Below, one piece after another: positions 39,101-49,483 of a DNA stretch of 64,000 nucleotides; the first letter of the stretch is position 1, and each line of letters starts with the position of its first letter. The stretch comes from Priapulus caudatus (Eukaryota; Priapulida; Priapulimorpha; Priapulimorphida; Priapulidae), in the NCBI RefSeq assembly GCF_000485595.1, contig NW_014577765.1, positions 48,548 to 112,547 on the forward strand. Reading direction: 5' to 3'. The notes beneath the pieces are model-generated. The model worked only from the letters and a program-made list of their open reading frames with translations, ran no database searches and had not been told where the DNA came from. Position numbers and translations under genes: made by a program.

Positions 39101-42100
39101 CCTTCCCGCCAGAAGAGCTAGTCTTTCTGTCCGACTCCGAGACAGATGTACCGCGATGTCTGTCGCTCGATTTCACATGCTTGTGCTCGTCACCTTTGGA
39201 TTTCTCGCTCGCACTACCGGCGTCTTTTTTCGTCGCGCTTTTCGGCTTGTCGTGACTTTTTAATTTGTCACTTTTGTGATGGCTGGTGCTGCTTTTGTTC
39301 ACATCACTTGGCACATGGACTTTAGCGCTACTCTTGTGTGATGAAGAGGAAGAACTTCTGTGATGAGAATGTCTGTGCTTTGATTGAACTTTATCGGTCG
39401 AGCTATGCATTTTTTCATCATTTGTGTCGTTTGTGTCGCTCTTAATACGGTTTCGCGTTTCCTTGATTAACTTTTCACCATCTTTTTCATCACGTTGATC
39501 TTTGGAAGAGTGTTGCTTCTTTTGCTTGTGGCCAGGCTGGGATACTTTATGGTCATTTGATTTTTTATTACGAGGTTTGACACTTAACGACTTAGATTTT
39601 CCATCCTCATTCATCACATCAATATTGAGAGAGACATGCATCTCGTCATTAACTGTAGCAGACTCTTCTTGAGACCGATGCTTTTTATCACACGTGACCT
39701 TGCACTCAGCATCAGCAACCTCGTCAGCACTGAACGTGGCTTCATCAGATACTAACCCTAGGGAATTGTGCTCGACACTCTGCTCGACTGCAGGTATAGT
39801 TGATACTGCATTGCTTCGGTAATTCACCAAGGGATCGTACATATTTGGTGCACATGGCCTAACTACATCTATTGAGTATTTACTGGATGACTTACAAGAA
39901 GGGATATACTCTATGTCACTGTCTTTCTTGCGGGGCGATTCCCCCGTACAGCCTTCGCTCATGGGATCATACTCTTGTTCACACTTAATCTGCCCTTCAG
40001 CCGTAGACGTGGCATCCATATTGCATTTATTAGTGGAGTATGCATCATTAACGCTGTACTTGTTTGTGCTCACAAACTCTGGACTATATTCATCCTCAGC
40101 TGCAGGCTTGCTATAGAGCGAAGTGTATTTCTTAGATGTAGGAACGTACTCCTGATATTTACTATCGGAATTCACACTGCTTTTAACAGTATCCACATCC
40201 CTAGCATCCTTCAGAGATTTGCTGATCAATGTAGGATCATATTCCGAATCAGACTGACTCTCCGGGGCAACGCTCGCTGAAGTGGTGGGAACGTATTCCT
40301 GTGGTGTGCTTGCTACGGGATCGTACGGCATGTCAGAATCACTTGCTGATGTAACAGTGGGTACATATGTGACCACGTCGCTCGATTCTCTGTCTCCTCC
40401 TGCAGGGATATAAGCTTCATGCTTATGAACATCACTGCCCACACTCTTACATTCTTTTGGATCATAGGCATCGTGTTTTTTGGTGCCAGAGATTCGGACA
40501 CTACCGGCTGACTCCGGATCATAAGGTTCGTGCTTACTACTGCTGGAACTTCGTGCATTGTTGGTAGCAGTTGGGTTATAAGCCTCATGTTTGCTGCTAT
40601 CATTCTTGGAGTTTTTCCTACTTTCGATTACGTTGATAGCAGTTGGACTGTAGGGTTCATGCTTGCCCTCTCCATTCTCTGAACCTTTTCTAGTTCTGTT
40701 ACTTTTGATTGTAGTTGGATCATATTGTTCATGCTTGCCTTCATCATTTTCTGAATTGTTTCTGCTTCTGACACTCTTGACTGCTGTTGGGTCATAGGCT
40801 TCATGTTTCTCTCTAATTGAGCTTTTGCCGCTCCTGTGCGATTCCGAAGATGTGCGCGTCGGCTTATACAGTGGCCCCTTGGGTGGCGAGCTATACGGTG
40901 GGATATACTTTTCTGTATTTCCATCAGGATTATATTCAATACGTGAGGACTTTCCCACATCCCTCCCAACCTTCTGCCTGAGTTTATTTAAAGGGGTTGG
41001 CCTGTACTCAGGAACGGACGATTTGCTCCTCGTCTTTGCAACTGTTGGTCTTCTGTTGCGTTCGTGCAGTGTACTATCATCCGTACCTTGCTTACATTTT
41101 TGTAGCTTAGCTAGTGGAGTTGGCTGATAGGTTGTGTTGAGTGCCTTTTTGGACTGTTTTAAACCATCAGGGGTTTTACTGTAACAAAAAAACAATGTAA
41201 TTAATACTCATATCTTTATACTAATACTTACACGTCCACTGACAGGATAGGTATAGCCTTACATGTTATTCGCTACGTAATGTCGGGTCGCATGTAAGTT
41301 CTACTACTTGTGCCACCTCCATTAAGTTTTTATCTATTTCTAATACAGGAGCTCCCCTACTTACAAACAGGATAGGTTCCTGGGGTTTGTTTGTAAGTCC
41401 AACATTACTCTTATAAATACTGAATACTGTATACAGCATTGTAAAAAAACGGTTTGTACAGTACAGCTATACCCCAATAATACTCGCGGTATATTTTACC
41501 AGCCTTAAACAGTATTACTTAAAGTCTGAGGAACAGGGACTGGGAATGACCTTAAAGCTGTACTATGCGCATCCAAACGCTAATTTCTCCAGTACTAGAC
41601 TAGCAAATACTTCGTGTCATGCATAATCACACTACCTTATGACAAAATAAACTCTAGTTCCTCCCATTTCACTGCGTGTTGTCTTATAAAAGGCATTTGA
41701 AAATACCTCCAATGTTGTTCAAATTCTCCGATGTTGTTGACACTTTCGCGTTGCTCTGCCAAACAACCGTGGAGCAGTGCTGCAGTACGGGTGTAGCAAA
41801 GATAAAAACATGTGACGTCACCTAACCGATTCTTGGCCAAATTGTTTGGCAAACAATTTAGCGTTGGCACCAGATTACCAGATTTCGCACCTCTTTCTTG
41901 TGGGTTTTAAGCAAACGCACACTGAAATGGGAGGAACTAGTTTATTTTACCATAAGGTAGTGTGATTACGCATGACACAAAGTATTGGCTAGTCTAGTAC
42001 TGGAGAAATTAGTGTTTGGATGCACATAGTGCGGCTTTAAAGGTTGTATAACCTCCTGTAGATGTAGATGGCTTTTGTTTGTGTTGGTCTCGTCTCTTGG

Positions 42101-42693
42101 TATTGCGCGGCGGTTGAACTTCCGAACCAGCGTAGTGTTTAAAAATTGAATTTACAGACACGTTTATTCGTATCTCTGAATGTTCGTAACTTGAACGTTT
42201 GTAAGTAGGGGAGCTCCTGTATATAAACTTTCTCACCTGTTTGAGTTGACCTGCTCCACAACACGCTGCATCTGTCGAATAGCACTGCTGACCATGTGCA
42301 CCAGGTCCTCCGATCCGGGTTCTCCCACAGCACGCCCATCCTTCTTTGCTGCACCAACAACCAAGGATGCGGCTTCTGCAAAGACACGATTTCATCGAAC
42401 CTCAACGTCAGAGTTTCCAGACTATGGCTAAGGTCTAGGCTTATTTAGTATGGTAGTGGCAGTAAGACTAGGTGTTTACTGCTACATGCAGAAATGGAAA
42501 ATGGTAGTAATAACAATTCACTTTTTTTATTAAATTCGTTGTACAACAAATAATTCACACCAGATTGTCTATCGGGGAGACTATGGTCTGGCTTGTTAAC
42601 TGTATGCCTGTAATGGCAGTAGGGTCGCTCGCAAAGTCCACTTTTGAAGTACGGACAGGTCACACTTCTAAAATACCCAGAAGATGGAAGCAT
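30818..42693 (-). CDS. REXO1: REXO1, RNA exonuclease 1 / elongin-A-binding protein (16 exons, complete)
   Basis: DEDDh-type 3'-5' exonuclease of the nuclear REXO1 family. Exons: 42693-42561, 42375-42237, 41178-38649, 38322-38236, 38015-37791, 36398-36216, 36039-35878, 35754-35502, 34596-34450, 34063-33950, 33592-33519, 33162-33058, 32275-32160, 31605-31449, 31280-31178, 30918-30818. All phases agree, giving 4629 bp and about 1542 residues (human protein about 1220). Residues 1-44: N-terminal CCCH finger, [16 protein letters not shown] then [10 protein letters not shown]. Residues 91-934: low-complexity region with repeated YxPT motifs. Residues about 964-1240: elongin-A-binding-like region ([22 protein letters not shown]). 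Residues 1287-1349: zinc-binding region (CCRCG, CVYHW, CCSG, GC). Residues 1350-1542: exonuclease with [19 protein letters not shown] and a final ED. The start Met fits the family start. Intron 10 uses a GC donor. Confidence 0.95.
31901..32127. mobile_element. ACCTCCGCG...CTAGTT element, 227 bp, insertion
   Basis: Begins ACCTCCGCGCAACGGAGGTC, ends GAGTGCCCTCTGTCTAGTT. The partner region reads GTAATTGCTGTATTT without it (7511-7526), so this is a filled site against an empty site. It lies in REXO1 intron 13, about 30 bp from the exon 13 donor. Related to 10221-10562. Confidence 0.85.
32431..32910. mobile_element. 480-bp insertion with GGTTCTCCC / GGGAGAACC ends
   Basis: Interrupts a GATACGTATC-rich stretch that is continuous in the partner (7798-7835). 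Short inverted ends: CACGGTTCTCCCC and AGGGAGAACCCTAG. Holds GGGAGGGAGGG-rich sequence and a GCGCGCGC stretch; the short open frames inside (for example 32686-32952) are not recognised as any transposase. Confidence 0.65.
34946..35501. other. REXO1 intron 8, 3' part; nothing recognised
   Basis: AT-rich intron sequence with repeated TATAGAGTTATAAGTC-like motifs. No exon, element end or RNA gene seen. Confidence 0.5.
36775..36830. repeat. Guanine-rich tract
   Basis: GGTGGTGGTGGGGGATGG followed by a run of about 16 G within REXO1 intron 5. Multiple runs of three or more G give quadruplex potential on the plus strand, which is C-rich in the REXO1 transcript. Confidence 0.7.
36860..37433. mobile_element. 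Dispersed repeat with TGACCT half-sites, diverged copy
   Basis: Same family as 4200-4612 but more diverged; ends CTTCGTCAGCTGAGGTAAAAA after a (GGAC)n stretch. Its left portion (36880-37020) extends the family sequence seen at 16900-17050. Intronic in REXO1 (intron 5). Confidence 0.75.
37628..37782. mobile_element. 155-bp hAT-like MITE at the REXO1 exon 5 splice donor
   Basis: Inverted ends CCGTGGTTCTTAAC and GTTAAGAACCCCTG with CACTATAC on both sides (37620-37627 and 37783-37790), the 8-bp duplication typical of hAT transposons. The right duplication, read on the minus strand, is GTATAGTG, which is the splice donor after exon 5 (37791). Internal text such as CATGAACCCCTTTGAGAATC resembles, from memory, hAT-derived repeats of vertebrate genomes. 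Confidence 0.85.
38649..41178 (-). CDS. REXO1: REXO1 exon 3: long low-complexity region with YxPT repeats
   Basis: A single 2530-bp exon, open throughout. Residues near the start ([25 protein letters not shown]) match the family's N-terminal motifs. About twenty copies of Tyr-x-Pro-(Thr or acidic) follow, many in the form KHEAYDPTA or HEPYDP, spaced 15-40 residues apart. A Lys/Ser/His-rich tract comes next ([19 protein letters not shown]), then an acidic patch with [20 protein letters not shown] and [11 protein letters not shown], which resembles the ECLRIFNE motif of REXO1. Predicted disordered. The donor is GTAAGA at 38648-38643. Confidence 0.92.
41345..42224. mobile_element. Nested inverted-repeat elements in REXO1 intron 2
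   Basis: Outer ends: TACAGGAGCTCCCCTACTTA at 41346 mirrored by AAGTAGGGGAGCTCCTGTAT at 42203. An inner, stronger inverted repeat has arms 41551-41690 and 41905-42041 (AGTACTAGACTAGC... and its complement GCTAGTCTAGTACTGGAG). No coding capacity. It probably represents one MITE inside another. Confidence 0.75.
42561..42693 (-). CDS. REXO1: REXO1 exon 1: CCCH zinc finger
   Basis: Codes [30 protein letters not shown], the family's N-terminal zinc finger (Cys, Cys, Cys, His). The donor G|GTGTGA after DRQS leaves one base, which joins exon 2 (42375-42237) in frame. The first Met equals the start of known REXO1 proteins, so the gene is complete at its 5' coding end. Confidence 0.92.
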
Positions 42694-42699
42694 GATCAG

Positions 42700-44616
42700 G
42701 AAGCTAAGGTTTGCGAAATATACTGGAAAACTTCAACAGCACATAAATCTGCATAAGTGCAATTATTTCATTTTGAATGCAACTCTTTGAGAATTGCTAC
42801 TTCTTCTCGGCCATATTTGCCTATCGTTTGCCTCTCTTTCATGTGCGTTCTAGAAATAAACAAAAGTTTATTTTTATATAATTAAAAGGTGTATTCCATA
42901 AATTTCAGTGTGTATGTATGTGTGGCCCCTAGCTACTAGAGGTAGTTAAAAATTTACGCATCCTGAGACGAGCTCATATAAAATAAATTGAGCTGGTAAA
43001 CTATTTTATTTTATGCGGTGACGTCACTAGGCCTATAACCCACTGCCCAGTTGAAAAGTTAGACGGTTAGTTACCGGAAAGAATCAAAATTGTGTGTTTT
43101 GACGTTATTTACAATATAATCCGAAGCCGCACACGGTAAGAGCCAACGTAATAGAGTAATGGGTAGATATTTGCTTTACGCTGAACCAGACGTAGTTGCA
43201 TAAGAGCAGTAACTGCAAATGCCGAACTGTTACGCCGTGGATTATCATTCTGTTGTGTTGTGTTGTCGTGTTGTAGGCCTATCTTGTACGCTGTGGCTAT
43301 ATGCCCGGCAGCCGTCAGATATATGCCGGCTGCCGGGCATATAGCCACTCTGTATCTCGTATCGGTGCACCCTCTCTTCAGAATCTTGTATTTCACAAGG
43401 CACTCGATTCAACGAGGTGCGGAGATTATCTAGAGAAAAATGAGATTAATGCCGCCTCTAATTCTCTAAATGTTAGTGTTTCGAATCACCAGAATTTTCC
43501 GCACATAATCTAACGCTGGTTTCAATAACCCGTGGTTGTTCCCTCTCCAGCCTTCTATTTGTTGTCCATCCTTATATTTAATAATTTATTACTAGCTGCG
43601 GGTACCCGCTGCGCTGGGTAAAATCGTGCTACTAATTCATAGGGGTGAGTATTGCGACCAAAAACCGTATTGCAATATATTGCAATACGACAAAACCGTA
43701 TTGCAATATTTTCCAATACGTATTGCAGTGCTCGAAATAAGAAAAAAAAATGTGGTTGTCCTGCGGACAANTTTTTCACTCATTTGGTGAATTGTAACCA
43801 ACAAATCTAAGATATTTTGATACTGTTAGTGTTAGGAGTGCCACAAAAGAGTAAAACGAGGATAATTATTTATTTTCTGGTACCAAATGAGTGTAAAATG
43901 AGTGTATTTTAATATATATATATACTATGTATACGGATATGTACATGTTTACATAAAAACTACATGTTACATGTTTACATAAATTCGAACATGCATGTGT
44001 CTAAAAACCTGCTAGAGTACTTGCATAACTGATTTTCATTAACTTAAAACTCAATTATTCGATTTCTTCGGTAGAACAGCTATCATTACCAGGCGGCATT
44101 AAGGTGTTGAACAACAGTAGAGGGCGTCCATAGGCTGCAGGCCTGAATAAGCATCGAACATAAATTAATTAAAAATACGCACGCTGTTACTGCGCTTACA
44201 AAACATACACTTTATTCATGTTAAATAACTACAGATTCGTGCTCTATGCTCCGCTCGAAACTTTTGCCAGCTCTATGATGCGAATTTCTACAGAGTAGTC
44301 GGATCCCGTTTCATACACAAAAATGGCCGACCGGTGACCATGGCTACGTACGCCACTAGCTGGAATGGCACAATTACACAACACGAATAATTTTACTTCT
44401 AATGCTTTCTAGACGTCCACGAGGCATCTACCTTGCGTGCATCATGCAAATTATTGCACTCTAGTGCCGAATTTCGGCGAAGAAAAATGCCAAAAAAGGC
44501 TTTTTTTAGAGACGAAATAGTGCAACGGTGAACAATTGCGGATGCTTACTGTTGTACACCTCCTTAACGTAGCTGTTGTGTATCTTGCATCTTCTTGTGT
44601 GTATGTGCGCACCCCA
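42700..44616. other. Intergenic, upstream of REXO1; no gene recognised
   Basis: Contains a strong hairpin (43292-43348), repeated GTATTGCAATA motifs in both orientations (43665-43735), a single N at 43771 and AT-rich sequence. The REXO1 promoter should lie just above 42693, but I see no TATA box there. Confidence 0.5.
43292..43348. repeat. Perfect hairpin, 20-bp arms
   Basis: TGGCTATATGCCCGGCAGCC and its complement GGCTGCCGGGCATATAGCCA around a short loop. No target duplication noted. Probably a tiny transposon remnant. Confidence 0.8.
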
Positions 44617-45066
44617 CTAACCGCTGCGGCAGGGGTAATGCTATCCCCCGGGCGTGGAGGGACACCGCAACGTGGCAGCACTAGTATTAGGATTAATATT
44701 ATTAGTATTAGTATTAGTATTAGTATTAGTATTAGTATTAGTATTAGTATTAGTATTAGGTTAGGGTTAGGGTTAGGATTAGGGTTAGGGTTAGGGTTAG
44801 GGTTAGGTTTGGGGTTAGGGTTAGGGTTAGGGTTAGGGCTAGAGTTTTTGCATCATGATATCTGTCCCCACACCATAGATTAATTTTTGTGGATCACACC
44901 CCCTATATAAAGCGCTCCGAGATATATATAATTAGTGTTAGGGGAAGAGTTGTAGGTGTTGGAGTTAGGGTTACCGGATGAGTAATGATTTTGAAGTATA
45001 CGTCAACTGTATCACGTGACCGTCCCTCCACGCCCGGGAGATAGCAACACCCCTGCGGCAGAGGGT
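44617..45066. mobile_element. 450-bp inverted-repeat element with ATTAGT and TTAGGG arrays
   Basis: Left end GCGGCAGGGGTAATGCTATC then CCCCGGGCGTGGAGGGAC; right end GTCCCTCCACGCCCGGGAGA then TAGCAACACCCCTGCGGC. Between them are (ATTAGT)n at 44683-44758 and TTAGGG repeats at 44759-44845. Non-coding; open frames across the arrays are artefacts. Confidence 0.8.
44683..44845. repeat. ATTAGT array passing into a TTAGGG telomeric array
   Basis: About 12 ATTAGT units followed by about 14 units of TTAGGG with variants (TTAGGA, TTTGGGG). The gradual change from one hexamer to the other suggests the ATTAGT units arose from degenerate TTAGGG. Confidence 0.9.
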
Positions 45067-45620
45067 GGGCATATGTTTCCATTAGCCTGACTGATCGCGT
45101 GACGTCAGTGTACGTCACGCACGAACTCGGCTATCTCCGAAGTTGAATGCATGTACGCATACAGCCTGCTGATCGTTGCGCATGCATCAGACTTTTCGTA
45201 TATATTAAAGAATGATGCAAAAACCCTAACCCTAACCCTAACCCTAATTAAATTGAATTAACACTAATAAATTTAATTTATTTAAAAAAAAGAAATGTTA
45301 AATTGTAAATAAATCATGTAAATATTTGCGTTAATTGGGGAAAAATAGTTAAATGGATAAAGATGAAAAAATAAAAAAATAAAAAATGTAAACAGATGGG
45401 ATTCGAACCAACGCCCTGCAGAAGTAACGGCCGCCGGCGTACAAGCACGGCTACTCAGCGTCTTTAGAAAACGTATTATGGATGTGCTATATATGCATAC
45501 ATGGATGTGCGCGCGTGATTGGTCTATGGTGGTGGATAGCCACTGACGTCACACTGACGTACACTGACGTCACGCAATCAGCCGGCCTAATGGAAACATA
45601 TATCCACCGCGGCGGTGCTA
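45062..45620. mobile_element. Second inverted-repeat element sharing an end with the first
   Basis: Left arm CATATGTTTCCATTAGCC then TGACGTCAGTGTACGTCACG; right arm CACTGACGTCACGCAATCAG then GGCCTAATGGAAACATAT (45550-45600). Contains CCCTAACCCTAACCCTAACC at 45222-45248 and a tRNA-like sequence. TGACGTCA (CRE-type) motifs occur in both arms. Confidence 0.7.
45393..45477 (-). mobile_element. tRNA-like sequence with intact B box
   Basis: On the minus strand GGTTCGAATCCCATCTG gives a perfect polymerase III B box, preceded by a degenerate A-box-like CTGAGTAGCCGTGC. The cloverleaf is not convincing in the acceptor stem. Probably a tRNA-derived SINE remnant within the surrounding element. Confidence 0.45.
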
Positions 45621-45889
45621 ACCTCACAATCCTGCGATCGAGTTTGAAGCCCGGCTTGTAACTGCCGGGGGGGGGGTTAAAAACACAACGCAGGGTAGAA
45701 ATTGGTACGCAAGGTCGATTACGATTTAATCGGAAAGACTAAGAGGTAAAAATGTTACAAATGGTGCGCGTGATCAGGATTGTGAGAGTTAGGTTAATTG
45801 CTGCGTTGAGTTTGTAATTGTTTGATTTTGACAATTGTGTGAATACGATTAATTATTATTCAGAATTATAAATAATAATTATTGATAAT

Positions 45890-46716
45890 ACTCGGGTAAG
45901 ATAATATAAGAGGAGTATGACTCTGCCAAAACATGTGAATCTTCAACATTTGCTTGCCTAATTTTACCGATGCATATATTACGTGCAACTCGATAAAAAT
46001 TACATCTAAATGAGCGTTGGACCTCCGTCTCTAACTAAAACTTTTATTTGTTTAAATACCTCTTGCCTTTCACGGAGATATATAGCTTTGAACGTCACAC
46101 ATGGTTCATAGTGTTTAACTAGCTGGCGCTGCTCAGATTGCCCAGATAGCATCCGAACAGTGGCTAGCCTGTGAGGAATGGTCTTGTCTGTTGACAAGAA
46201 TGCCACTGTTGGCGCAGGAGTAAGATAATATAGACTTCTATATTATATTCTATATTATATCATACACACTATATATATTATCCTATATATATATATATAC
46301 ACGTAATATATACACACACATATTATACACACTATATATATACACACATATACTATATTATCTTATATTATATAATGTCATATATTATCTTACTCCTGCC
46401 GCCAACAGGTGGCATCTTGTCAATAGACAAGACCATTCTCACAGGCTAGCCACTGTTCGGATGCTATCTGGGCAATCTGAGCCGCCAGCTTAGTTAAACA
46501 CTATGAACCATGTGTGACGTTCAAAGCTATATCTCCGTAAAGGCAAGAGGTATTTAAACAAAGTAAAGTTTTAGTTAGAGACGGATGTCCAACGCCTCAT
46601 TTAGATGTAATTTTTATCGAGTTGCACGTAATATATCATCGGTAAATTAGGCAAGCAAATGTTGAAATTCACATGTTTTGGAGAGTCATACTCCTCTATA
46701 TTATCTTACTCCTGAT
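45890..46716. mobile_element. Fold-back element, about 330-bp arms
   Basis: Arms 45890-46215 and 46385-46716 are reverse complements (TAAGATAATATAAGAGGAG and its mirror CTCCTATATTATCTTA-like sequence at both outer ends), around an AT/CA-rich loop (46216-46384). A fragment of one arm is at 1441-1600. Non-coding. Confidence 0.8.
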
Positions 46717-48721
46717 AATATCATAATTAATATCATAATTGTCAATTAATAATTATCATAATTGTTGGTAATAATTATGATATTTATGGTGTGAAGTATA
46801 TTAATTAACATGTCGGTGAATAGTGATGGACCGCGGGGGCAGAGAACATCAGGGAGTAGTCGTTCTCCCTCGCTTATTGTCCCGCTAAGCAGGACGTCTT
46901 TACAAGGAGGGCAGGGTGAAGTTCCTCGATTTGGAGGAAGTGCAGCCGCCCCTCAGTTTGCTAGCGTAGCTAGCGAGGAAGGAAAAAGGGAGCATACCGT
47001 TGGGTTGTAAGCCTACATTAGCAAAGGAGACGCGATAAACGCCCAGTGGGATGGGGCTGTAGAATACATCCAGCGTTTTAACCTTGTGCGTTTCGTAAAA
47101 AGCGAATAAACAAGCGTATCGAGGTTGCAAAGTCGCTTCCTCTGGTAGAGTAGGTGGGTTGTCGCTGGATGCGGTTTTAAATTATCTCCGGCGCATGCGC
47201 GGGAAACGACGGGATCAGTTTGTGACCCGCTTTTCGCGTCGTGTTGGTTGGTGGGCTAAAAAGGGATGTAGAGAAGCTTAGTGGCCGCCATTCAGAGGGA
47301 AGACAGGTTACTTTTACAGTTAGGTCTTCTTGTTACAGAAGAAGCCGGCTCGGGTAGCTGTCACGGGCATCCCGACGCATAGATTCGCTATCATTGCTAA
47401 GTGACCGAGGAAATGTGTCACATTTGTTACCGTAAAGATAATCAGCGGATCTTTTTGCTATGCGCATTACACGGGAGTGAGTTTTCTTGAACAGTTCAGA
47501 AAGTTATAGAGCGAAGTAAGACGTGCGAGCTATATGCTCATGCCGTCAATCCGCGGAGTAGCTAATGGATTTGCTCTGAACAGTATGTTCGAGGAAAAGG
47601 AAGTTCGATTTCAGTCTCTTTAATTTTAACGGTATACCGTACCAGAAGGGCACCGGACACATGATTTTGATAGGCTGTTGATCGCGAAAGCGAGCGTTCT
47701 GGCAACATGCGCAGGACAGGAAAGAAAATTTTTAAAGTTTCATGAGCCAAATGTATACATGTCGTTGTATGTTGCAGTTGTGGAAACCGGTAAGCCACCG
47801 GAGGAAGTGTTCAGACGAACACACGTGTCGACACGGACGACATTGTGTACTGCATCGGCAGAATTGTGGGCGTAAGTTTTGTATTATTCAGGCACACCTC
47901 CCGGACTGGTCACAGGCTTGCACTGGTCGCATGCGGCTCGTTGTTTTAAGGCGAGTTAAGTAAAATTTCTTTCTAGTGAGGGGGGCCTCACTATTTCAAG
48001 GGTTAAAGTCCCCCTTACAACACTTCAGTTGTCGGGCAGCGCCCGCCGACCACGAATTTCTCAGGAAAGCAGGCAGTCTCGTTGTATTTAGACGGTATAT
48101 CTGCGCATTCACTGTATGTTATGTGTTTAGTTAAGGCCTGTACCTAGCTGAATCTTGTCCTGTTCTTGTATTATTTAATGATGCAAATAGTGGAGTGATG
48201 TGCGGTTAACCAGTATTGTTTTTTTAGAAAGTAAAATCTGGAATTTCATTGTGTTCGGAAAGAATGTATAGAAGTTCTGGAAATTTGTGACGGCATTGCA
48301 GTGTGTTAAAAACGTTCCACGTAACGTTGTATTCTTATAGGCAGGGAGTTTGCGCACTACCGGCAGCTCTCCGTCCATTTAAACGATAGTTTACAGTGTA
48401 TTTTTGACGTCGCATGTATTGTGCTGTGCTGGGGGCAGGACGATCGGCCACTCTGTAGGGAGCCAGGCCCTAAAATTTATTGTGCGCGACGCCGGGAGGA
48501 GGCGGAAGTCAGGTCTGCCTGAAAGGCAGTAGTCATGAGAGAGGGTGGTGCCGATGGGGGTAGAAGGAAACCCCGTGGAAATGGAGAAGTTTCGGCGGAG
48601 CTCGGTTGGCCAGGGGCAGCCCAGGTCAACCGTGCCTGCACAGTAAGCCTGAGGAATTTTGAACGCATATGTGGCAGAGTTTTAGAAGAGATTCCGGCAT
48701 CCACCATGGGCGCAGAGCATA

Positions 48722-49483
48722 GTGAAGTGCTCGGCACGGCAGTCGCTACGCCGTTGTTTAGGCGGGGGCGTTCGCGCCTTTCTTTTTAGTAGAATAAGCG
48801 GTGTCTTTTGGCCATTGGGTGGCGTGCCATTGCACATGTTGGTAGACTCAGGAGTCAGTGTCAACGTCATCGACAAAGAAACGTGGACCGATTTGAAAAG
48901 TAACGGCGTCATTTGTGTCTCAAGTACTGCCACACCCGCCAAATCACTTTTTGCATATGGGTGCAAGGAGCCATTGAAAACGATCGGAACATTTAAATCT
49001 GAAGTTTCAATAGGAGAACAAAAGTGCGAAGCGGTCTTTGTTGTGATCGACGCCAAGGGTATTCCCTTATTAGGTCTGAAAACGGCGACGCAGCTACAGG
49101 TCCTGAAGATACATGGAGATATAAACTCGGTTGGTGTCTCAGATATCACCAACACTCGGAGTTCGCTAATCCCGGAGATGAAGGCGAAACTTGAGACTGA
49201 GTTTAAGGATGCATTAGAAGGGGTAGGCAAACTCAAAGGTCACCAGGTAAAGTTGAAAACTGATCATTTGGTTAAACCGGTTGCGCAGCCTGTACGCCGA
49301 ACACCATTCGGACTGAGGGAAAAAGTAGAGAAAAAAAATAGAGAAACTCGTAGAAGCGGACATAATAGAGCCAGTCGAGGAACCGACAGAGTGGGTCAGT
49401 TCTACGGTAATAGTGCCGAAAGCGAACGACGACATAAGAATTTGTGTAGACATGAGACGCGTCAACCAGGCAGTAATGCGTGA
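48722..49483 (+). pseudogene. Retroelement protease and start of reverse transcriptase
   Basis: Open for 253 codons. The retropepsin-like motif LVDSGVSVNVIDKETW is followed by a second conserved stretch (GIPLLGLKTATQLQVL), then the linker VGKLKGHQVKLKTDHLVKPV and the RT entry motif RRTPFGLREKVE. A frameshift in an A-rich run (49325-49345) moves the RT into another frame. The first codons of the open frame probably lie outside the true protein. Confidence 0.8.

Noticed and set aside
39913-40280. Plus-strand frames opposite REXO1 exon 3
   Set aside because: Shadow frames of a long coding exon on the other strand; the minus strand has family motifs and consistent splice phases.
44755-44845. A true chromosome end
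   Set aside because: The TTAGGG tract is short, degenerate and enclosed by the inverted ends of an element, with ordinary sequence on both sides.
44536-44883. 115-codon frame with Ile-Ser and Leu-Gly repeats
   Set aside because: Translation of ATTAGT and TTAGGG arrays inside a transposon.
46810-47010. Host gene beginning MSVNSDGPRGQRT
   Set aside because: Position and orientation fit the gag region of the adjoining retroelement; no splice donor or known host domain.
48477-49236. Minus-strand frames of 86 and 184 codons over the retroelement protease
   Set aside because: Shadows of the plus-strand pol frame, which has the DSG and RT motifs.
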